Below, in pieces: positions 17,922 to 28,543 of a DNA stretch of 64,000 nucleotides. Position 1 is the first letter of the stretch; every line of letters begins with the position of its first letter. The position numbers and the translations under genes were made by a program. Source of the stretch: Myxococcota bacterium (GTDB lineage: Bacteria; Myxococcota_C; UBA6777); assembly GCA_023150835.1 (NCBI GenBank), contig JAKLKB010000002.1, positions 1-64,000 on the forward strand, written 5' to 3'. The notes under the pieces were generated by a model. That model had not been told where the DNA came from, did no database searches, and was given only the letters and a program-made list of their open reading frames with translations.

Positions 17922-19145
17922 CTACTCTGTGAGGTAAGTTTCGGCCACAGCTCCCGCCACGATGGCCACGAAAAACAAGCCGAACATCCACCCCTCGGTC
18001 AGCATCCCAAAGCGATAAAGCAGCATCCCCCCTCCTGCCCCCACCGCGAGAGACGTCCCCCACTGCACCAACCACTTGATCCAGACAGCCGTTCCTTTCT
18101 TCTTAATCTCTAACACGGTTGTCATGGTAGACGGAAGCGCAGCCAACAATTTCTCTTTGCCTTTTTCGTCCATCGCTCCCGTCAGTTCAAGCCGTTGTAA
18201 TCCCCGAAGCTGCGGCAACACACGCGAAAGTGTTTTTGATATCTCGGTGCCCTCAAAAGAAAACTCTGTCAGCGTTTGGATCTGCTCCAAAAAATGCCAG
18301 TCCACAGGTTGTTCTGGATCGAAGGAAACCACCTGAAGACGCCGTAAGTTGGGCATTGCAGCACAGCCTTCGAGGGTGCCTTTTTTCCAATCGCAAGAGT
18401 CCAGCGTCAAATGCTCGATCGACTCGCAGCGTGCGATATCCGCCATCTGAGCGGCGTCTAGCAAATAACGACGCAAAGAAAACGTTCGCAATCCACGCAT
18501 CTTGCGCAAGAACGAGAGTCCCCCCTCAAGGGAGAGAGAAAGAGCTTCACCGCTATAATCAAAAGAAAGGCTCTGAAGTTGAGACAGCGATTCGATGTTC
18601 AACACCACTTCATCGACCATCCAGTCGTTGATCTCAAGGAAAAGTTCGCGGAGTCCTTGCATCCGAGGCAGCAGCCGCAGGATATCCGCATCCACACCGT
18701 CGGACTCTTGGAGGGAAAAAGCTTCCAGATGTTTCATCTCGGCCAGCGGTGCAAACTTCTCTTTTGAAAAATTGGTACATCCCACACGAATCTTTCGCAA
18801 AGAAGAAAGCCCAGCGATCTCTTCAAAGTGTTCAACCGTTAAGCCTTCATCATCATCGTAAACGCCGAGAGCTTTTAGCGAGTCACACGCTTCTAAAGCA
18901 GAAAAAATGCCTAAATTTTGTGCGTCTTCAAACCAAAAATTGATCTGCTCAACGCCTGTCACAGCCGTCAAGATCTCTTGGATCTGTTCGACACGAGGCT
19001 GCGCGATCAGGATCTCAAGGGACGTCACGGGTTCTTGTGGTGGTGTCGGTTGCGCTTGCTGGCCCGCACGCTCTTTGTCATCGCTGACGGCTGTGCAACC
19101 ATCCTCGACAGGCAACCAAAAGAGCAGGCTTTCGTTTTCGCTCAA
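17922..19145 (-). CDS. LRR-like protein with C-terminal membrane anchor, paralogue of 6814-7929
   Basis: A 407-residue protein from a TTG start that aligns with the ATG of the paralogue (LSENESLLFWLPVEDG against MTKTEQIWWSEIDDG) and has AAGGA nine bases upstream. The longer open frame to 19169 is less likely. Leucine-rich segments fill about residues 50-345, including VDWHFLEQIQTLTEFSFEG. The last about 60 residues have two hydrophobic segments (LVQWGTSLAVGAGGGMLL and MFGLFFVAIVAGAVAE), so unlike the paralogue it is membrane-tethered, with the repeat domain probably cytoplasmic. Function unknown. Confidence 0.78.
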   Translation of the reverse strand: MSENESLLFWLPVEDGCTAVSDDKERAGQQAQPTPPQEPVTSLEILIAQPRVEQIQEILTAVTGVEQINFWFEDAQNLGIFSALEACDSLKALGVYDDDEGLTVEHFEEIAGLSSLRKIRVGCTNFSKEKFAPLAEMKHLEAFSLQESDGVDADILRLLPRMQGLRELFLEINDWMVDEVVLNIESLSQLQSLSFDYSGEALSLSLEGGLSFLRKMRGLRTFSLRRYLLDAAQMADIARCESIEHLTLDSCDWKKGTLEGCAAMPNLRRLQVVSFDPEQPVDWHFLEQIQTLTEFSFEGTEISKTLSRVLPQLRGLQRLELTGAMDEKGKEKLLAALPSTMTTVLEIKKKGTAVWIKWLVQWGTSLAVGAGGGMLLYRFGMLTEGWMFGLFFVAIVAGAVAETYLTE

Positions 19146-19188
19146 CACAAGACTTCCTTTCCGCGTCAAAGCGCTCGATCAAACCACA

Positions 19189-21984
19189 CTAAGCACCATG
19201 CGAAACAATCAAGGAGCCCCATTGGCCTTCAAGGGCGGTGAGCATTTGCTCGCGTGTCACTTCGATGGTTCCGCCTTTGACGAGCGGATCACCCACGATG
19301 TATCCACCGTTTGCGGTGCGGCCAAGCACCGTGGCAAAATGACCGCGAGGATCGCCCGAATTAATGTAGTTGTCTGTGGTGGCGTCGTAGGTGTTTTGCG
19401 AAGAACCCCACGCTTGATAGGTGGTGTTGCTTCCGAGGATGATGGGATTTCCGTTGGCGAGGGCTTGATCAAGCTGATTCAGTTGAGCTTGGGTGGTTTG
19501 GTCGCTCGAAAGCCAAGTGACGGTGGCTCCGTGGGCTTCTAGGCCGTTTTTGAGTTGAGAAGAAGTAAGGAGTTGAGATTGCGCGGTATCCCAACCAAGG
19601 ATCGCGTCGCGCATCGCGTCGATATGAAGGTGAGCGTCCGAAGCATTGGGGCGTTGCGTGATCCCAAGCGCATTGAGTGCCATCAGCGAAGCGGTCGGGC
19701 CGCAATCGTTATAGCCAAAGGGGATATCCGAACCACCGGGCGGATCGTTGTAGGTATTTGGACCCCATTGCGTCAGAAAAAAGGAGTTGGCTTGTGCGGT
19801 GGTCGAGGGCAAGTTGTGGTTGAGGATCGGCGGGGTGACGGGGAGTGTGCTGACATTGGAAGGTGGGGTGACGCTTCCGTTGGGCAGAGTGAGAACTTGG
19901 CCGGCTTGGATCTGGTTGGGATTGGTGATGCCGTTGGCTTGTTGAAGCGCAGGAACGGTAGTACCGAAGCGCTGGGCGATTCCAAACAGCGTATCACCCG
20001 AACGAACGGTGTACGACCCAGCGGTTGGCGGCGGTGGAGCGGGCGTTGTAGAAGTGACGGGAGGTGCAGTGGTGGTTTGTTGGTTCGGGATGACCAGAGT
20101 CTGGCCGACTTGGATACGGTCGGGGTTGGCGATACCGTTGGCCTGTTGAAGCGCAGCTACGGTGGTTCCGAAGCGTTGGGCGATGCGTCCGAGAGTATCG
20201 CCTTGCTGGACGGTATAAGTGCTTCCTTGCGAAGGGTTGGGCGAAGTCGGCGAAGTCGCGGGCGGAGCCATGTTGGGGAGGTTGTTGAAATAGCTGTTGA
20301 TCTGATCGACGCGCTGTTGTGGGAGAGTGGAGTCGTTTCGTTGGACGCGGACGCGCTCGAAAGCCGCGATGATCTGTTCTTCGGAGACTTGTCCTGGGGC
20401 GGGGTTTCCAAGTTGTCGCAAGGCTTCTTGGAAGGCAGGGCCGACATAGGCGGGCCGGTTGATGTGGTAATCCAAGACTTGAGCAAGCCCTCGTCCCGAA
20501 GAAACATAATCGCCGATGGTGTAGCCATTGTTGGTACGGATCGATTGGATCTGATCGAGGCGATCTTTGGCGAGTCCCCACTGGGCTTGTTGCATCGCAT
20601 CGGAGTTTCGGGCGTTATAGAAGATGCGCTCCATCTTGTCGACTTCTTGTTGGCTGCTAAGCAAGACTTGTCCGACATTTTCGGCATTCACGACTTGCCC
20701 GTTGTAGCTCAGCACGTTTCCGTTGGGGCCACGCTGCACGTCGAAACCATATTTTCCGAAATATTGTTGGAACTCATTCGGATTGATCTCTTTCATTTTT
20801 CCGAGAAGGTTTTGCATCTCATAGCGCGCCGTCCACTGAAACATCCCATAAGAAATCGCGCCAGAGTCATATGTATTGATGGCATCCATACGCCCCTCGT
20901 TGTTGGTAGGAGCGAGAGCGGCGTGCATCTGTTGTTCGGTCATGCCAAGCGCAGGCCCAAAGCGTTCGAAGGCCACTCGTGGGTCCATCGTTCCGCCATA
21001 ATAGGTGCCGTTGACGCCGAAAGTGTTGTTGTAAAAGGTTCGACCGGGCGGACGGGGAAGATCAAAAGGATTGTCGGGAGTTTGGACGCTGCTCGTTGAA
21101 GACACGGGCGTTGTGGTCGGCGTTGTGGCGGGCGTTGTGGGTGCGGTGTTTGTGGTCGGCGTTGTGACGGGCGTTGTGGTCGGCGTTGTGGTCGGCGTTG
21201 TGACGGGCGTTGTGGGCGCGGTAGGTTGGGGAGGTTGTGGGAAAGCGGAAGGTGCGGTGGGAGGGGCGGGAGTGGGGGATGCACCTGCGGGGATGTTGAG
21301 CGACTCACCCACACGGATCAGGTTGGGGTTTCCGCCGAGTTGGGGATTGGCAGCGAGCATGGCATTCACATCGGTGCCATATTTGAGGGCGATCCGAAAG
21401 AGATTTTCGCCTTGTTGGACGGTGTGGGTGGATGGATTGGGGCCTGTTTGTGGGAGGGCGAGGACTTGTCCAGCGCGGATCAGGTTGGGGTTGCCGTTGA
21501 GCGAGGGATTGGCGAGCAAAAGCTGATCAACAGAAGTATTGTACAACTGCGCGATCCGTCCGAGGGTTTCGCCGCGAGCAACGGTGTGGTTTGTCGGTGT
21601 CCCGCCGCCGCCCATTCCCTCGGAAGAAAGGGCATTTGGAGCAGAGGTCGCGGTCGCGTTTGTGGGGGCTGCGATGCGGCTGGAAGTTCCCATGCCGCCC
21701 AAGCCGAGCCAGAGGGCGCTTTGCAACGAGGCTTTTTCTTCGGGAGCGAGCGAGCGTTGGTGAGGGGCTGTTGGGCTGGCTTGTTGAGGAGCACGTGGGC
21801 GTGAGCGCGTGGCGACAAAGCCGCTGTCTTGGGTCTGGTTTGATGTAGGAGAGGCTCCTTGAGCAGACGTTGAGGGCGAGGTACTTTGGGTTGAAGCGGT
21901 AGAGGCGGTCGATGGGGCATTCGAGGGCGCAGGTGCAGGTTTGGGGGCGGGCGGGGCTTTGGGTTTGTCGTCGATACGGCTCAT
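19189..21984 (-). CDS. LysM protein with lysozyme-like and C39-like cysteine peptidase domains
   Basis: A 931-residue multidomain protein. In order: a Pro/Ala/Ser-rich N-terminus; two LysM domains at about 155-250 (HTVARGETLGRIAQLYN..., HTVQQGENLFRIALKYG...); a Thr/Pro linker; a lysozyme-like region with NNEGRMDAINTYDSGAISYGMFQW (candidate catalytic Glu); two more LysM domains (YTVQQGDTLGRIAQRFG, YTVRSGDTLFGIAQRFG); and a C39-like domain with YNDCGPTASL (Cys), DPRGHFATVLG (His) and YIVGDPL (Asp). It is probably a peptidoglycan-binding and degrading effector or envelope enzyme. There is no obvious Sec signal, so export may use a type VI-like or other route. The start has AGGAG seven bases upstream. 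Confidence 0.85.
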   Translation of the reverse strand: MSRIDDKPKAPPAPKPAPAPSNAPSTASTASTQSTSPSTSAQGASPTSNQTQDSGFVATRSRPRAPQQASPTAPHQRSLAPEEKASLQSALWLGLGGMGTSSRIAAPTNATATSAPNALSSEGMGGGGTPTNHTVARGETLGRIAQLYNTSVDQLLLANPSLNGNPNLIRAGQVLALPQTGPNPSTHTVQQGENLFRIALKYGTDVNAMLAANPQLGGNPNLIRVGESLNIPAGASPTPAPPTAPSAFPQPPQPTAPTTPVTTPTTTPTTTPVTTPTTNTAPTTPATTPTTTPVSSTSSVQTPDNPFDLPRPPGRTFYNNTFGVNGTYYGGTMDPRVAFERFGPALGMTEQQMHAALAPTNNEGRMDAINTYDSGAISYGMFQWTARYEMQNLLGKMKEINPNEFQQYFGKYGFDVQRGPNGNVLSYNGQVVNAENVGQVLLSSQQEVDKMERIFYNARNSDAMQQAQWGLAKDRLDQIQSIRTNNGYTIGDYVSSGRGLAQVLDYHINRPAYVGPAFQEALRQLGNPAPGQVSEEQIIAAFERVRVQRNDSTLPQQRVDQINSYFNNLPNMAPPATSPTSPNPSQGSTYTVQQGDTLGRIAQRFGTTVAALQQANGIANPDRIQVGQTLVIPNQQTTTAPPVTSTTPAPPPPTAGSYTVRSGDTLFGIAQRFGTTVPALQQANGITNPNQIQAGQVLTLPNGSVTPPSNVSTLPVTPPILNHNLPSTTAQANSFFLTQWGPNTYNDPPGGSDIPFGYNDCGPTASLMALNALGITQRPNASDAHLHIDAMRDAILGWDTAQSQLLTSSQLKNGLEAHGATVTWLSSDQTTQAQLNQLDQALANGNPIILGSNTTYQAWGSSQNTYDATTDNYINSGDPRGHFATVLGRTANGGYIVGDPLVKGGTIEVTREQMLTALEGQWGSLIVSHGA

Positions 21985-22186
21985 CGAGGATTCTCCTGTT
22001 CGGGTTTGGGTAGATGACAAAGCGGCGGCCTCAAAGTAAAGATCAACGTAACGAAAGCTTTGCCAAGTGACGAAAAAAAAAGAGGATAGCAGCGAGAGAT
22101 GCGAACCGTCAAGACACTCGTCTCGTTATCGGACGCCTAGCACAGATCGTAGAATGCAAAGACAACTTCACGGAAAGGAAACCACG

Positions 22187-23032
22187 ATGGACACACAAAC
22201 GGTCGAACAAGCCGCCCAAGCGATCGCCCAAGCCGACGGGATGTTGATTGGAACAGGCGCGGGCATGGGTGTTGACTCAGGATTGCCGGATTTTCGGGGC
22301 GATCAAGGCTTTTGGAAAGCCTACCCGCCGTTTGCGAAACTCGGCCTGTCTTTCGTGGAATTGGCGAATCCTCGGTGGTTTTGGAGCGATCCACTAATGG
22401 CATGGGGGTTTTATGGACATCGGATGCACTTGTACCGCGACACCGTTCCCCACGCAGGTTTCGGGATCTTGAAGCGTTGGGCTGAAAAAATGCCCGCAGG
22501 AGCGTTTGTTTTCACCTCCAACATCGACGGACAGTTCCAAAAAGCCGGATTCTCCGAAGACAACCTCGTCGAGTGTCATGGTTCGATCCATACTCTCCAA
22601 TGCGTTGTGCCTTGCCGTCACGATCTTTGGAGCGCCCAAAATACCGAAGTGATCGTCGATCACAGCACCTTTCGTGCGGAGAAGCCCTTGCCGACGTGTC
22701 CACACTGTGGACAATTGGCTCGCCCCAACGTCTTGATGTTCGGAGATGGCGGATGGATCGAGGCTCGCAGTATGGCCCAAGAACGCCGCATGGTGCGGTG
22801 GCTCGACGAGATGCGCGGAAAAAAACTGGCGATCGTTGAATGTGGCGCAGGTGGGGCCATACCGACGGTTCGGATGACTTGTCAAGCCGCCATGCGCGAT
22901 CGCAACGGCACGCTGATCCGCATCAATCCACGCGAGCCAGAAGGGCCACGCGGCACCCTCTCTTTTGCAACAGGCGCACTCGTCGGACTCACCGCCATCG
23001 ACGAAGCCTTGTCGAGCTCGCCCCTTCGTTGA
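22187..23032 (+). CDS. Sir2-family NAD-dependent protein deacylase
   Basis: A 281-residue sirtuin. NAD-binding motifs TGAGMGVDSGLPDFRG and FTSNIDGQFQKAG are clear, the catalytic His is in VECHGSIH, and a Cys tetrad (CVVPC...CPHCG) suggests a structural zinc. It removes acyl groups from protein lysines using NAD. The ATG has AAAGGA eight bases upstream; an open frame from 22067 lacks coding character. It is divergent from the LysM gene, with about 200 bases between. The 22-residue helix after the Rossmann motif is typical of bacterial class U/M sirtuins; the subclass is not assigned. Confidence 0.92.
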   Translation: MDTQTVEQAAQAIAQADGMLIGTGAGMGVDSGLPDFRGDQGFWKAYPPFAKLGLSFVELANPRWFWSDPLMAWGFYGHRMHLYRDTVPHAGFGILKRWAEKMPAGAFVFTSNIDGQFQKAGFSEDNLVECHGSIHTLQCVVPCRHDLWSAQNTEVIVDHSTFRAEKPLPTCPHCGQLARPNVLMFGDGGWIEARSMAQERRMVRWLDEMRGKKLAIVECGAGGAIPTVRMTCQAAMRDRNGTLIRINPREPEGPRGTLSFATGALVGLTAIDEALSSSPLR

Positions 23033-23404
23033 GGCGCTGCACTCGCTTGCGGAGCCGAGGAATACAGTAACCACCGCACCTCATCCAAGAGCACTTTCTG
23101 CATAACAGTCCAGCCTTGACAATTTTCTGCGCCGTGTGCTAACCGACGATGCACCACAGCGGCACCCAACAAAAACGAAGTCACTCAAAAAATGACTCGC
23201 TCCAAGCGCAAAAACGTTCTTTTTGTGTTGCCGAACAACCGAGTTGTCTTCCGTCCGTGATCGAACACCCCACACCCCAGCGATCCCCCCAACGACAAAC
23301 GCGCTCGCCACCCGTCATTGCACTACATCTTTTGATCCAAAAGCATCGAAAGCATCGAAATTACCAAAAGCATCAAAAGCATCGAAATCGCCAAAGGAGC
23401 ATCT
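23033..23404. repeat. Intergenic region with AAAGCATCGAAA leader repeats
   Basis: About 370 bases without a supported gene. At 23335-23395, just upstream of the giant lipoprotein gene, AAAAGCATCGAAA-like words repeat about five times, ending at the AAAGGAGC ribosome site. A TTGACA box at about 23117 is a possible -35, but no clear -10 follows. Confidence 0.6.
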
Positions 23405-26400
23405 ATGTTTTCCCAAAGTCGTCTGTCTATGGCCTTGTTGTTTCGTCTGTTTGTTTTGCTCTGCCTGTGCCTCGCGCCCACATGGAGTTGTACGCCTCCT
23501 GCCCCCGCCTCCTGCGAAGGCATCACCTGCCCCACAGGGCAAACCTGTAAAGACGGAAAGTGCGAAGCTTCTTGCAAAACAGGCGAGCTATCCTGCAACA
23601 GCGCCTGCGTCGATCTCAAAACCAACACGCAACACTGCGGAGCTTGTGCAAAAGCCTGTGCTTCTGGGCAAGTCTGCAAAAACGGAACGTGCGCTTCGAC
23701 TTGCGCCTCGCCGCTTGAGACGTGCGCAGGGGCTTGTGTCGATACGCGCTCCGATCCCAAACACTGCGGGGCTTGCGGCAAAGCCTGCAAGCAAGATGGC
23801 GGAGAGGTTTGTTCGGCGGGCGTTTGCGGTTTGTCTTGTGGCGTGGGAGCAACTCCTTGCAATGGAGCTTGTGTCGAGATCAAGTCCAATCGCCTGCATT
23901 GCGGGGCTTGTGGAAACGCTTGTGGCAAAGATGAGTCTTGTGCAGACGGCCAATGCAAGATCCTTTGCCCCGCAGGGCAACAACAATGTTCGGGCCAATG
24001 CAGCGATCCACAATCCGATCCCAAACATTGCGGATCTTGCGGAAAAAACTGTGCATCAGGCGAAGTCTGTTCGGGTGGTTTGTGCAAAGTCTCCTGTCAG
24101 TCTGGTTTGGCGAATTGCAGCGGCGCTTGCATCGACGTGAGCGCAGACAACCGACACTGCGGCGGTTGCGCAAAACCTTGCGCCCCCGGCCAAGTCTGTT
24201 CCGCTGGCATATGCCAAATTTCTTGTCAGATCGGACTGTTCGACTGCAACGGAAAATGCGTGGATACCCAAACCGACCGCGCTCATTGCGGCACTTGTGG
24301 GAATGCTTGTGCGTTTGAACAAGTCTGCTCCAACGGGACTTGCCAAGTCTCTTGTCAAGGCAGACTCACCAATTGCGGTGGAAACTGTGTCAATCTCAAC
24401 GAAAACCGCCGATTCTGTGGCACTTGCGAAAAGGCTTGTGCGCCCGGTGAGATCTGCGAAAACGAGCAATGCAAGCTGTCTTGCCCCACAGGTCAACAAG
24501 CCTGCGACAACCAATGCGCAAGCCTCCAAAATGACCGAAACAACTGTGGTTCGTGCAAAAATGTCTGCCCATCAGGCCAAGTCTGCTCGGGCGGCAATTG
24601 TCAAGTCTCCTGTCAAGTCGGACTGGCCGATTGCAACGGCGCTTGCGTCGATCTACAAGCCGACAATCGGCATTGTGGGGCTTGCGCAAATGCTTGCGCC
24701 CCCGGCCAAGTCTGTTCAGGCGGTAGCTGCCAGCTTTCGTGTCAGTCAGGACTCTCCGATTGCAACGGAAGCTGCGTCAACAAACAAACCGATCGCGGTC
24801 ATTGCGGCGATTGTGGGAAACCTTGCGCCTCCGGCCAAGTCTGCTCCGCTGGTGTGTGCCAACTCTCCTGTCAGACGGGACTCTCCGATTGCGGCGGAAA
24901 CTGCGTCAACACCCAAACGGACCGAGCGCATTGCGGTGGTTGCGCAAAAGCCTGTGTTTCGGGCGAGATCTGCGATGCGGGTGTGTGCAAGCTGTCTTGC
25001 CCCACAGGTCAACAAGTCTGCGGAAACCGATGCAGCGACCCCCAATCCGATCCGACAAACTGCGGTGGATGCGCAAAAGCCTGTGCTTCGGGCGAAGTCT
25101 GCTCGGGTGGAACCTGTCAAGTCTCTTGTCAGTCGGGTTTGACCAATTGCAACGGGGCCTGCGTCGATCTGCAAGCCGACAACCGCCACTGCGGAGCTTG
25201 TGTAAAACCTTGTGCCTCCGGCCAAGTCTGCTCAGGCGGTAGCTGCCGACTTTCTTGTCAATCGGGACTCTCCGATTGCAGCGGCAAGTGCGTTGATTTC
25301 CAAACCGATCGCGCTCATTGCGGCGGTTGCGGGAAGCCCTGCGCCTCCGGCCAAGTCTGTTCTGCTGGAACGTGTCAAGTCTCTTGTCAGGCCGGACTCT
25401 CCGAATGTAGTGGCAAATGTATCGATACCCAAACCGACCGCGCTCATTGCGGTGGTTGCGCAAAGCCCTGTGCCACCGGCCAAGTCTGTTCTACAGGAAC
25501 GTGTCAACTCTCTTGTCAGTCGGGACTCTCCGATTGCAGCGGCAAGTGCGTTGATTTCCAAACCGATCGCGCTCATTGCGGCGGTTGCGCAAAACCCTGC
25601 GCCTCTGGACAAGTCTGTTCCGCTGGAACTTGTCAAGTCTCTTGTCAGACTGGACTCACCGAATGTAGCGGCAAGTGCGCCAACACTCAAACGGATCGAG
25701 CGCATTGCGGTGGATGCGCAAAACCCTGTGCTTCGGGCGAGATCTGTGATGCAGGTGTGTGCAAGCTGTCTTGCCCCACAGGTCAACAAGTCTGCGGAAA
25801 CCGATGCAGCGACCCCCAATCCGATCCAAACAACTGCGGTGGATGCGCAAAACCCTGTGCTTCGGGTGAAGTCTGTTCATCAGGAACTTGTCGCGTCTCT
25901 TGTCAGTCGGGTTTGACCAATTGCAACGGGGCCTGCGTCGATCTGCAAGCCGACAACCGCCACTGCGGAGCTTGTGTAAAACCGTGTGCCTCCGGCCAAG
26001 TCTGCTCAGGCGGTAACTGCCGACTTTCTTGTCAGACTGGACTCTCCGATTGCAGCGGCAAGTGCGTTGATTTCCAAACCGATCGCGCTCATTGCGGCGG
26101 TTGCGGAAAGCCCTGCGCCTCCGGTCAAGTCTGTTCTGCTGGAGCTTGTCAAGTCTCTTGTCAGGCCGGACTCTCCGAATGTAGTGGCAAATGTATCGAC
26201 ACCCAAACCGACCGCGCTCATTGCGGTAATTGCGCAAAGCCCTGTGCCACCGGACAAGTCTGTTCTACAGGAACGTGCCAACTTTCTTGTCAGACGGGAC
26301 TCAACGATTGTGCCGGCAAATGCGTTGATTTCCAAACTGATCGCGCTCATTGCGGCGGTTGCGCAAAGCCCTGCGCTTCCGGCCAAGTCTGTTCCGCTGG

Positions 26401-28498
26401 AACTTGTCAAGTCTCTTGTCAGACTGGACTCACCGATTGTAGTGGCAAATGTATCGACACTCAAACCGATCGCGCTCATTGCGGTGGTTGCGCAAAACCC
26501 TGTGCCTCCGGTCAAATCTGTTCTGGTGGTGTATGCAAACTCTCTTGTCAAGCCGGACTCACCGATTGTAATGGCAAATGCGTTGACACCCAATCCGATC
26601 ACGCTCACTGCGGCGGGTGCGCAAAGCCTTGCATCTCAGGAACTGTTTGCTCAGGCGGGTGGTGTATGCTTTCTTGTCAACCGGGCTTGACCAATTGCGC
26701 TGGATCGTGTGTCGATCCGACTTCAAACCAGTTCCACTGCGGCACTTGTTTCAACCCTTGTGCATCGGGCGAAGCCTGTTCGGGCAGCGTATGCCGACTC
26801 TCTTGTCAGACTGGACTCACCGAATGTAGCGGAAAGTGCGTTGACACAAAAACCGATCGCGCTCACTGCGGCGGTTGCGCAAAGCCCTGTGTCACCGGCC
26901 AAGTCTGTTCTGCTGGAACGTGCCAACTCTCTTGTCAGGCCGGACTCAACGATTGTGCCGGCAAATGCGTTGACTTCCAAACCGATCGCGCAAACTGCGG
27001 CGGTTGTGCAAAACCCTGTGTCACCGGCCAAGTCTGCTTCGCTGGAACGTGTCAACTCTCTTGTCAAGCCGGACTCAACGATTGTAACGGCAAATGCGTT
27101 GATTACCAGACTGATCGCGCTCACTGCGGCGGTTGCGTAAGGCCCTGTGCATCGGGCGAGATCTGCGACAGCGGCCTGTGCAAACTATCCTGCTCCGCAG
27201 GATTAGCCAATTGCAGCGGAACCTGCCGCAACTTGTCCAACGATCCCCTCGCCTGCGGCAGTTGTACAACTCCCTGCACCAGCGGCCAGATCTGCTATCA
27301 AGGAGCCTGTGTGCTGTTGTGTAGCCAAGGACAAACCAATTGCAACGGAACGTGCGTCAACACAGCCTCCAACAACCAACACTGCGGATTTTGCGGGAAT
27401 GCTTGCAACACCACGCAACAGTGCCTCAAAGGAACCTGTCGCACTCGCATCCTCCAAATTTCCGTAGGCTACCACCATACCTGCGCTCTTCTTGATGATC
27501 AAAGAGTGAAATGTTGGGGAGGCAACTCGTACGGCCAACTCGGTAACGGCACCACCACCAACAGTTTGATACCTGTCTTGGTGAGTGGCTTGTCCGGCGT
27601 TACTCACATCTCCGCAGGTAACTACCACACCTGCGCCATCCTCGCCGACAGAACCGCACACTGTTGGGGCTACAACGGCGACGGTCAGCTCGGCAACGGC
27701 ACCACCACCTCCAGCAACGTTCCTGTACCTGTGACCGGCCTCGCCTACGTCACCAGCATCTCCGCAGGCGGAAACCACACATGCGCCGCCCTCGCCTACG
27801 CTACAGCGTATTGTTGGGGGGGCAATGGGTTCGGCCAACTCGGCAACGGCACCAATATCTCCAGCTACACGCCTACTGTGGTAAGCGGCTTGAATACCGT
27901 CCTCAGCATCTCCGCAGGCGGAAGCCACACATGCGCCGCCCTCGCCGACGATACAGCTCGTTGTTGGGGCAGCGGTGTATACGGCCAACTCGGCAACGGC
28001 ACCAACACCAACAGCAACGTCCCTGTGGTTGTGAGCGGTCTAAACACTGGTGGCTACCAGACCTCTGCGGGTGGTTATCACGCGTGCGCCATGAACAACG
28101 ACTTAACGGCGCGTTGTTGGGGATACAACAGCAACAGCCAACTCGGCAACGGCACCACTACCAACAGCAACGTCCCTGTGGTGGTGAGCGGCCTCACCAA
28201 CGTATTTAGGATCTCCGCTGGCGGAATTCACACGTGCGTTCTCCTTAGCGATGGGACAGCACGCTGTTGGGGCAGCGGTATATACGGCCAACTCGGCAAC
28301 GGCACCTACAACAATAGCAACGTTCCCTTGGTTGTGAGCGGCCTCACCAACGCCACAAACATCTCCGCAGGCGCATATCACACCTGCGCCGTCCTCACCA
28401 ACGGAACGGCTCGTTGTTGGGGCTACAACGGCGACGGCCAACTCGGCGACGGCACCACCACCACCAGCAACACACCTGTCGCCGTTCAGGAGATGTGA
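23405..28498 (+). CDS. Giant Cys-rich repeat lipoprotein with C-terminal RCC1 propeller
   Basis: A 1697-residue surface lipoprotein. The signal ends in the lipobox APTWSC (Cys29). Residues of about 50-1340 hold about 30 tandem 43-residue units of the form LSCQxGLxxCxGxCVDxQxDxxHCGxCxxPCxxGxVCxxGxC, eight Cys per unit. From about 1345 to the end are seven RCC1-type repeats ([30 protein letters not shown]), enough for one seven-bladed propeller. Such repeats are common in myxobacterial-type surface proteins; the ligand is unknown. A six-unit block is duplicated inside (24987 onward and 25761 onward). Strong AAAGGAG before the ATG. Confidence 0.93.
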   Translation: MFSQSRLSMALLFRLFVLLCLCLAPTWSCTPPAPASCEGITCPTGQTCKDGKCEASCKTGELSCNSACVDLKTNTQHCGACAKACASGQVCKNGTCASTCASPLETCAGACVDTRSDPKHCGACGKACKQDGGEVCSAGVCGLSCGVGATPCNGACVEIKSNRLHCGACGNACGKDESCADGQCKILCPAGQQQCSGQCSDPQSDPKHCGSCGKNCASGEVCSGGLCKVSCQSGLANCSGACIDVSADNRHCGGCAKPCAPGQVCSAGICQISCQIGLFDCNGKCVDTQTDRAHCGTCGNACAFEQVCSNGTCQVSCQGRLTNCGGNCVNLNENRRFCGTCEKACAPGEICENEQCKLSCPTGQQACDNQCASLQNDRNNCGSCKNVCPSGQVCSGGNCQVSCQVGLADCNGACVDLQADNRHCGACANACAPGQVCSGGSCQLSCQSGLSDCNGSCVNKQTDRGHCGDCGKPCASGQVCSAGVCQLSCQTGLSDCGGNCVNTQTDRAHCGGCAKACVSGEICDAGVCKLSCPTGQQVCGNRCSDPQSDPTNCGGCAKACASGEVCSGGTCQVSCQSGLTNCNGACVDLQADNRHCGACVKPCASGQVCSGGSCRLSCQSGLSDCSGKCVDFQTDRAHCGGCGKPCASGQVCSAGTCQVSCQAGLSECSGKCIDTQTDRAHCGGCAKPCATGQVCSTGTCQLSCQSGLSDCSGKCVDFQTDRAHCGGCAKPCASGQVCSAGTCQVSCQTGLTECSGKCANTQTDRAHCGGCAKPCASGEICDAGVCKLSCPTGQQVCGNRCSDPQSDPNNCGGCAKPCASGEVCSSGTCRVSCQSGLTNCNGACVDLQADNRHCGACVKPCASGQVCSGGNCRLSCQTGLSDCSGKCVDFQTDRAHCGGCGKPCASGQVCSAGACQVSCQAGLSECSGKCIDTQTDRAHCGNCAKPCATGQVCSTGTCQLSCQTGLNDCAGKCVDFQTDRAHCGGCAKPCASGQVCSAGTCQVSCQTGLTDCSGKCIDTQTDRAHCGGCAKPCASGQICSGGVCKLSCQAGLTDCNGKCVDTQSDHAHCGGCAKPCISGTVCSGGWCMLSCQPGLTNCAGSCVDPTSNQFHCGTCFNPCASGEACSGSVCRLSCQTGLTECSGKCVDTKTDRAHCGGCAKPCVTGQVCSAGTCQLSCQAGLNDCAGKCVDFQTDRANCGGCAKPCVTGQVCFAGTCQLSCQAGLNDCNGKCVDYQTDRAHCGGCVRPCASGEICDSGLCKLSCSAGLANCSGTCRNLSNDPLACGSCTTPCTSGQICYQGACVLLCSQGQTNCNGTCVNTASNNQHCGFCGNACNTTQQCLKGTCRTRILQISVGYHHTCALLDDQRVKCWGGNSYGQLGNGTTTNSLIPVLVSGLSGVTHISAGNYHTCAILADRTAHCWGYNGDGQLGNGTTTSSNVPVPVTGLAYVTSISAGGNHTCAALAYATAYCWGGNGFGQLGNGTNISSYTPTVVSGLNTVLSISAGGSHTCAALADDTARCWGSGVYGQLGNGTNTNSNVPVVVSGLNTGGYQTSAGGYHACAMNNDLTARCWGYNSNSQLGNGTTTNSNVPVVVSGLTNVFRISAGGIHTCVLLSDGTARCWGSGIYGQLGNGTYNNSNVPLVVSGLTNATNISAGAYHTCAVLTNGTARCWGYNGDGQLGDGTTTTSNTPVAVQEM
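24987..26534 (+). repeat. Higher-order duplication of six Cys-rich units (774 bp x 2)
   Basis: Units 12-17 and 18-23 of the giant lipoprotein match in order, and both blocks start with GCAAGCTGTCTTGCCCCAC. The starts at 24987 and 25761 are exactly 774 bases apart, which is six 129-base units. Differences between blocks are few. Confidence 0.9.
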
Positions 28499-28543
28499 CC
28501 GAAACAACACCACAAACGGCAAGACCCGCCGATGACCCGCCGA

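Noticed and set aside
19555-21099. 514-residue plus-strand open frame opposite the LysM gene
   Set aside because: It mirrors the repetitive, Thr/Pro-rich LysM gene, has no ribosome site or recognisable domain, and the minus strand has clear LysM and C39 motifs.
24297-26690. Several 180-280-residue open frames in other frames of the Cys-rich repeat region
   Set aside because: They arise because the 129-bp unit is a multiple of three and keeps alternative frames open; the proteins are low-complexity and lack starts.
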